This document shows positions 62,710 to 64,000 of a stretch of DNA of 64,000 bases, one piece after another. The notes beneath the pieces were generated by a model. The model did not search any database, had not been told where the DNA came from, and saw nothing but the letters and a program-made list of their open reading frames with translations. Origin of the DNA: Enoplosus armatus (Eukaryota; Chordata; Actinopteri; Centrarchiformes; Enoplosidae); NCBI RefSeq assembly GCF_043641665.1, contig NC_092181.1, forward strand, positions 15,604,463 to 15,668,462, in the 5' to 3' direction. Every line of letters starts with the position of its first letter. Position 1 is the first letter of the stretch. The position numbers and the translations under genes are program-made.

Positions 62710-63339
62710 GGAGACAGAGAGTGTTTCCTCCCCTGAGGCCTCTCACTTGAACTCAGTGTGAGAATGAACCTCTTGTCAATCGTCTACTCAGGGCTGTTTA
62801 GGGAAATGAGGGATCCATCAGTCAGCCGCTCGGCTCTGGGAGGGCGATGAGGCTGCGACAGTTTACAGTATCTGACCCAACACCTGCACAATGCTTTTAG
62901 ACCAGAGAGAGGGAGGAAGGGAGGGAAAGAGCAGGGGGAGGAGAGGAAGACGGAGAGGAGGGGGCTAGCGGGGAGGACAAAAAGATGGAAGAACAACATT
63001 TGTGGCCATCAGAAAGAAATCCAAGCACCATTCAGATAAAAAAAAGAACAAATTGGCAGAAAGGCATAGTTTCTGCTTTTCTTTTATCAATACTCCACCT
63101 CCTCCTCTTTCTCTTTCGCTCCAAATCTATTCAAGATGTCTCCAGAGCCCCCCCCACCTCACCTCCCCCACCCCTCTGTTTGCCAGCTCCTGGCAATCGC
63201 AGACTAGCTGAAATATTCCTCTTCAAATAGTTTCTCTCCGTCAATGTTGTCTTTCTTTCTTTCACCACCGTAGAGGCTCGGGTCACACACACTTGTCACT
63301 CTGGACCAGCTGTCCTGCACCATCTGTCCACTGTCCGCT

Positions 63340-63379
<40 letters not shown>

Positions 63380-64000
63380 TGCAACGCTGGTGCTAAAATG
63401 TGGCAGTTACTGGCAAAGACGCGATGCCCGAGAACAATTTATGTTTATTGGGCTGTGTCAAAATAAATACAATATCTGACAATGATAGCGGGAAGACAAA
63501 GAGTGAGCTGGTGAGAGACGACAGAGAGGGGAAGGAAAAGAGAGCAAACACTTTCGAACAAAAGCTGAGATCCACTTCCACATGGCCAACAGTGAATATG
63601 AGAAGTCATGCATAATCTGGACTACTCGTACGCTTTCTCGATTGGCTGTTGGGGCTTTTTGTGTGTTTGCGCCGCATTTGACCGAAACACCATATGTGTT
63701 GAAGTGAGTGAAATTACTATGTGTGTGTGTGTGTGTGTGTGTGTATGTTCTGCATTCCTATGAGCAGCGGGTTGGAAAGACGGGCCATGAAAGCAAACAG
63801 TGTTGGCCATTAAGTCTCCTGGACACCAGCCAGACAATACACACGCACACACATGCAAATACACATGTGAACACATGCACTCACACATATGAGCACACAT
63901 ACAGTAAACGTCATCAATAAAAATATAACAATAGAAATACATTGTGACGTCTTGTTTCCGTGTTTTACGGCGTTAATGTTAAACACCGAAGTCTGAACTT

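Larger units (their letters stand above)
52060..64000 (-). other. slit2 5' intron, incomplete
   Basis: No coding exon found. It is rich in microsatellites: (CA)n 54043-54077, 54236-54279, 54416-54453, 55580-55650, 57179-57225, 58080-58127; (GT)n 55459-55510, 57006-57044, 59808-59852, 60165-60202, 60972-61018; (GA)n 55069-55116. Repeats also lie at 61385-61800 and 61925-62240. Unique-looking blocks near 59640-59760 and 60540-60780 could be regulatory. Confidence 0.65.

Overview
The window looks like nuclear DNA from a ray-finned (teleost, probably percomorph) fish. The genes are vertebrate multi-exon genes with GT-AG introns. Introns are fairly compact, (CA)n/(TG)n microsatellites are very dense, and several terminal-inverted-repeat (TIR) elements and interspersed repeats of a kind common in fish are present. 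No prokaryotic, organellar or viral genes were recognised.

Layout. (1) At 34-2171, plus strand, are the last six exons of a type II glutamine synthetase-like gene. The 5' part lies outside the window. Both acidic residues of the ammonium site are replaced, so it is probably a pseudoenzyme. (2) At 3965-5338, plus strand, is an intronless D1-class dopamine receptor. (3) At 5.3-11.8 kb is intergenic DNA with at least two inverted-repeat elements. (4) At 11.8-16.8 kb is a tandem intelectin pair on the plus strand: a broken pseudogene carrying a 730-bp TIR element, then an intact 338-residue intelectin. (5) From 20.1 kb to the right edge, minus strand, is most of slit2. Thirty-three coding exons, including one microexon, run from an LRR of the first leucine-rich domain (51988-52059) to the cystine-knot C-terminus (stop at 20088-20090). 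The first exons (signal peptide, first LRRs) lie beyond the window, and 52060-64000 is intron.

Inside slit2, a pre-miR-218 hairpin lies at 39087-39178 on the same strand as slit2, in the intron after a conserved 24-nt microexon (41670-41693). Two further in-frame microexon candidates were found at 27656-27679 and 40271-40288. A ~650-bp polypurine tract starts about 30 bp from the hairpin.

The genes do not form one pathway. Slit2 is a secreted Robo ligand for axon guidance. miR-218 is a known intronic product of Slit genes and targets Robo. The receptor is a dopamine GPCR, and intelectin is a secreted innate-immune lectin. DRD5 and SLIT2 are both on human 4p, so the linkage here may be ancient, but the receptor's exact subtype was not resolved. 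All exon boundaries were read by eye from splice consensus, reading phase and remembered family sequence.
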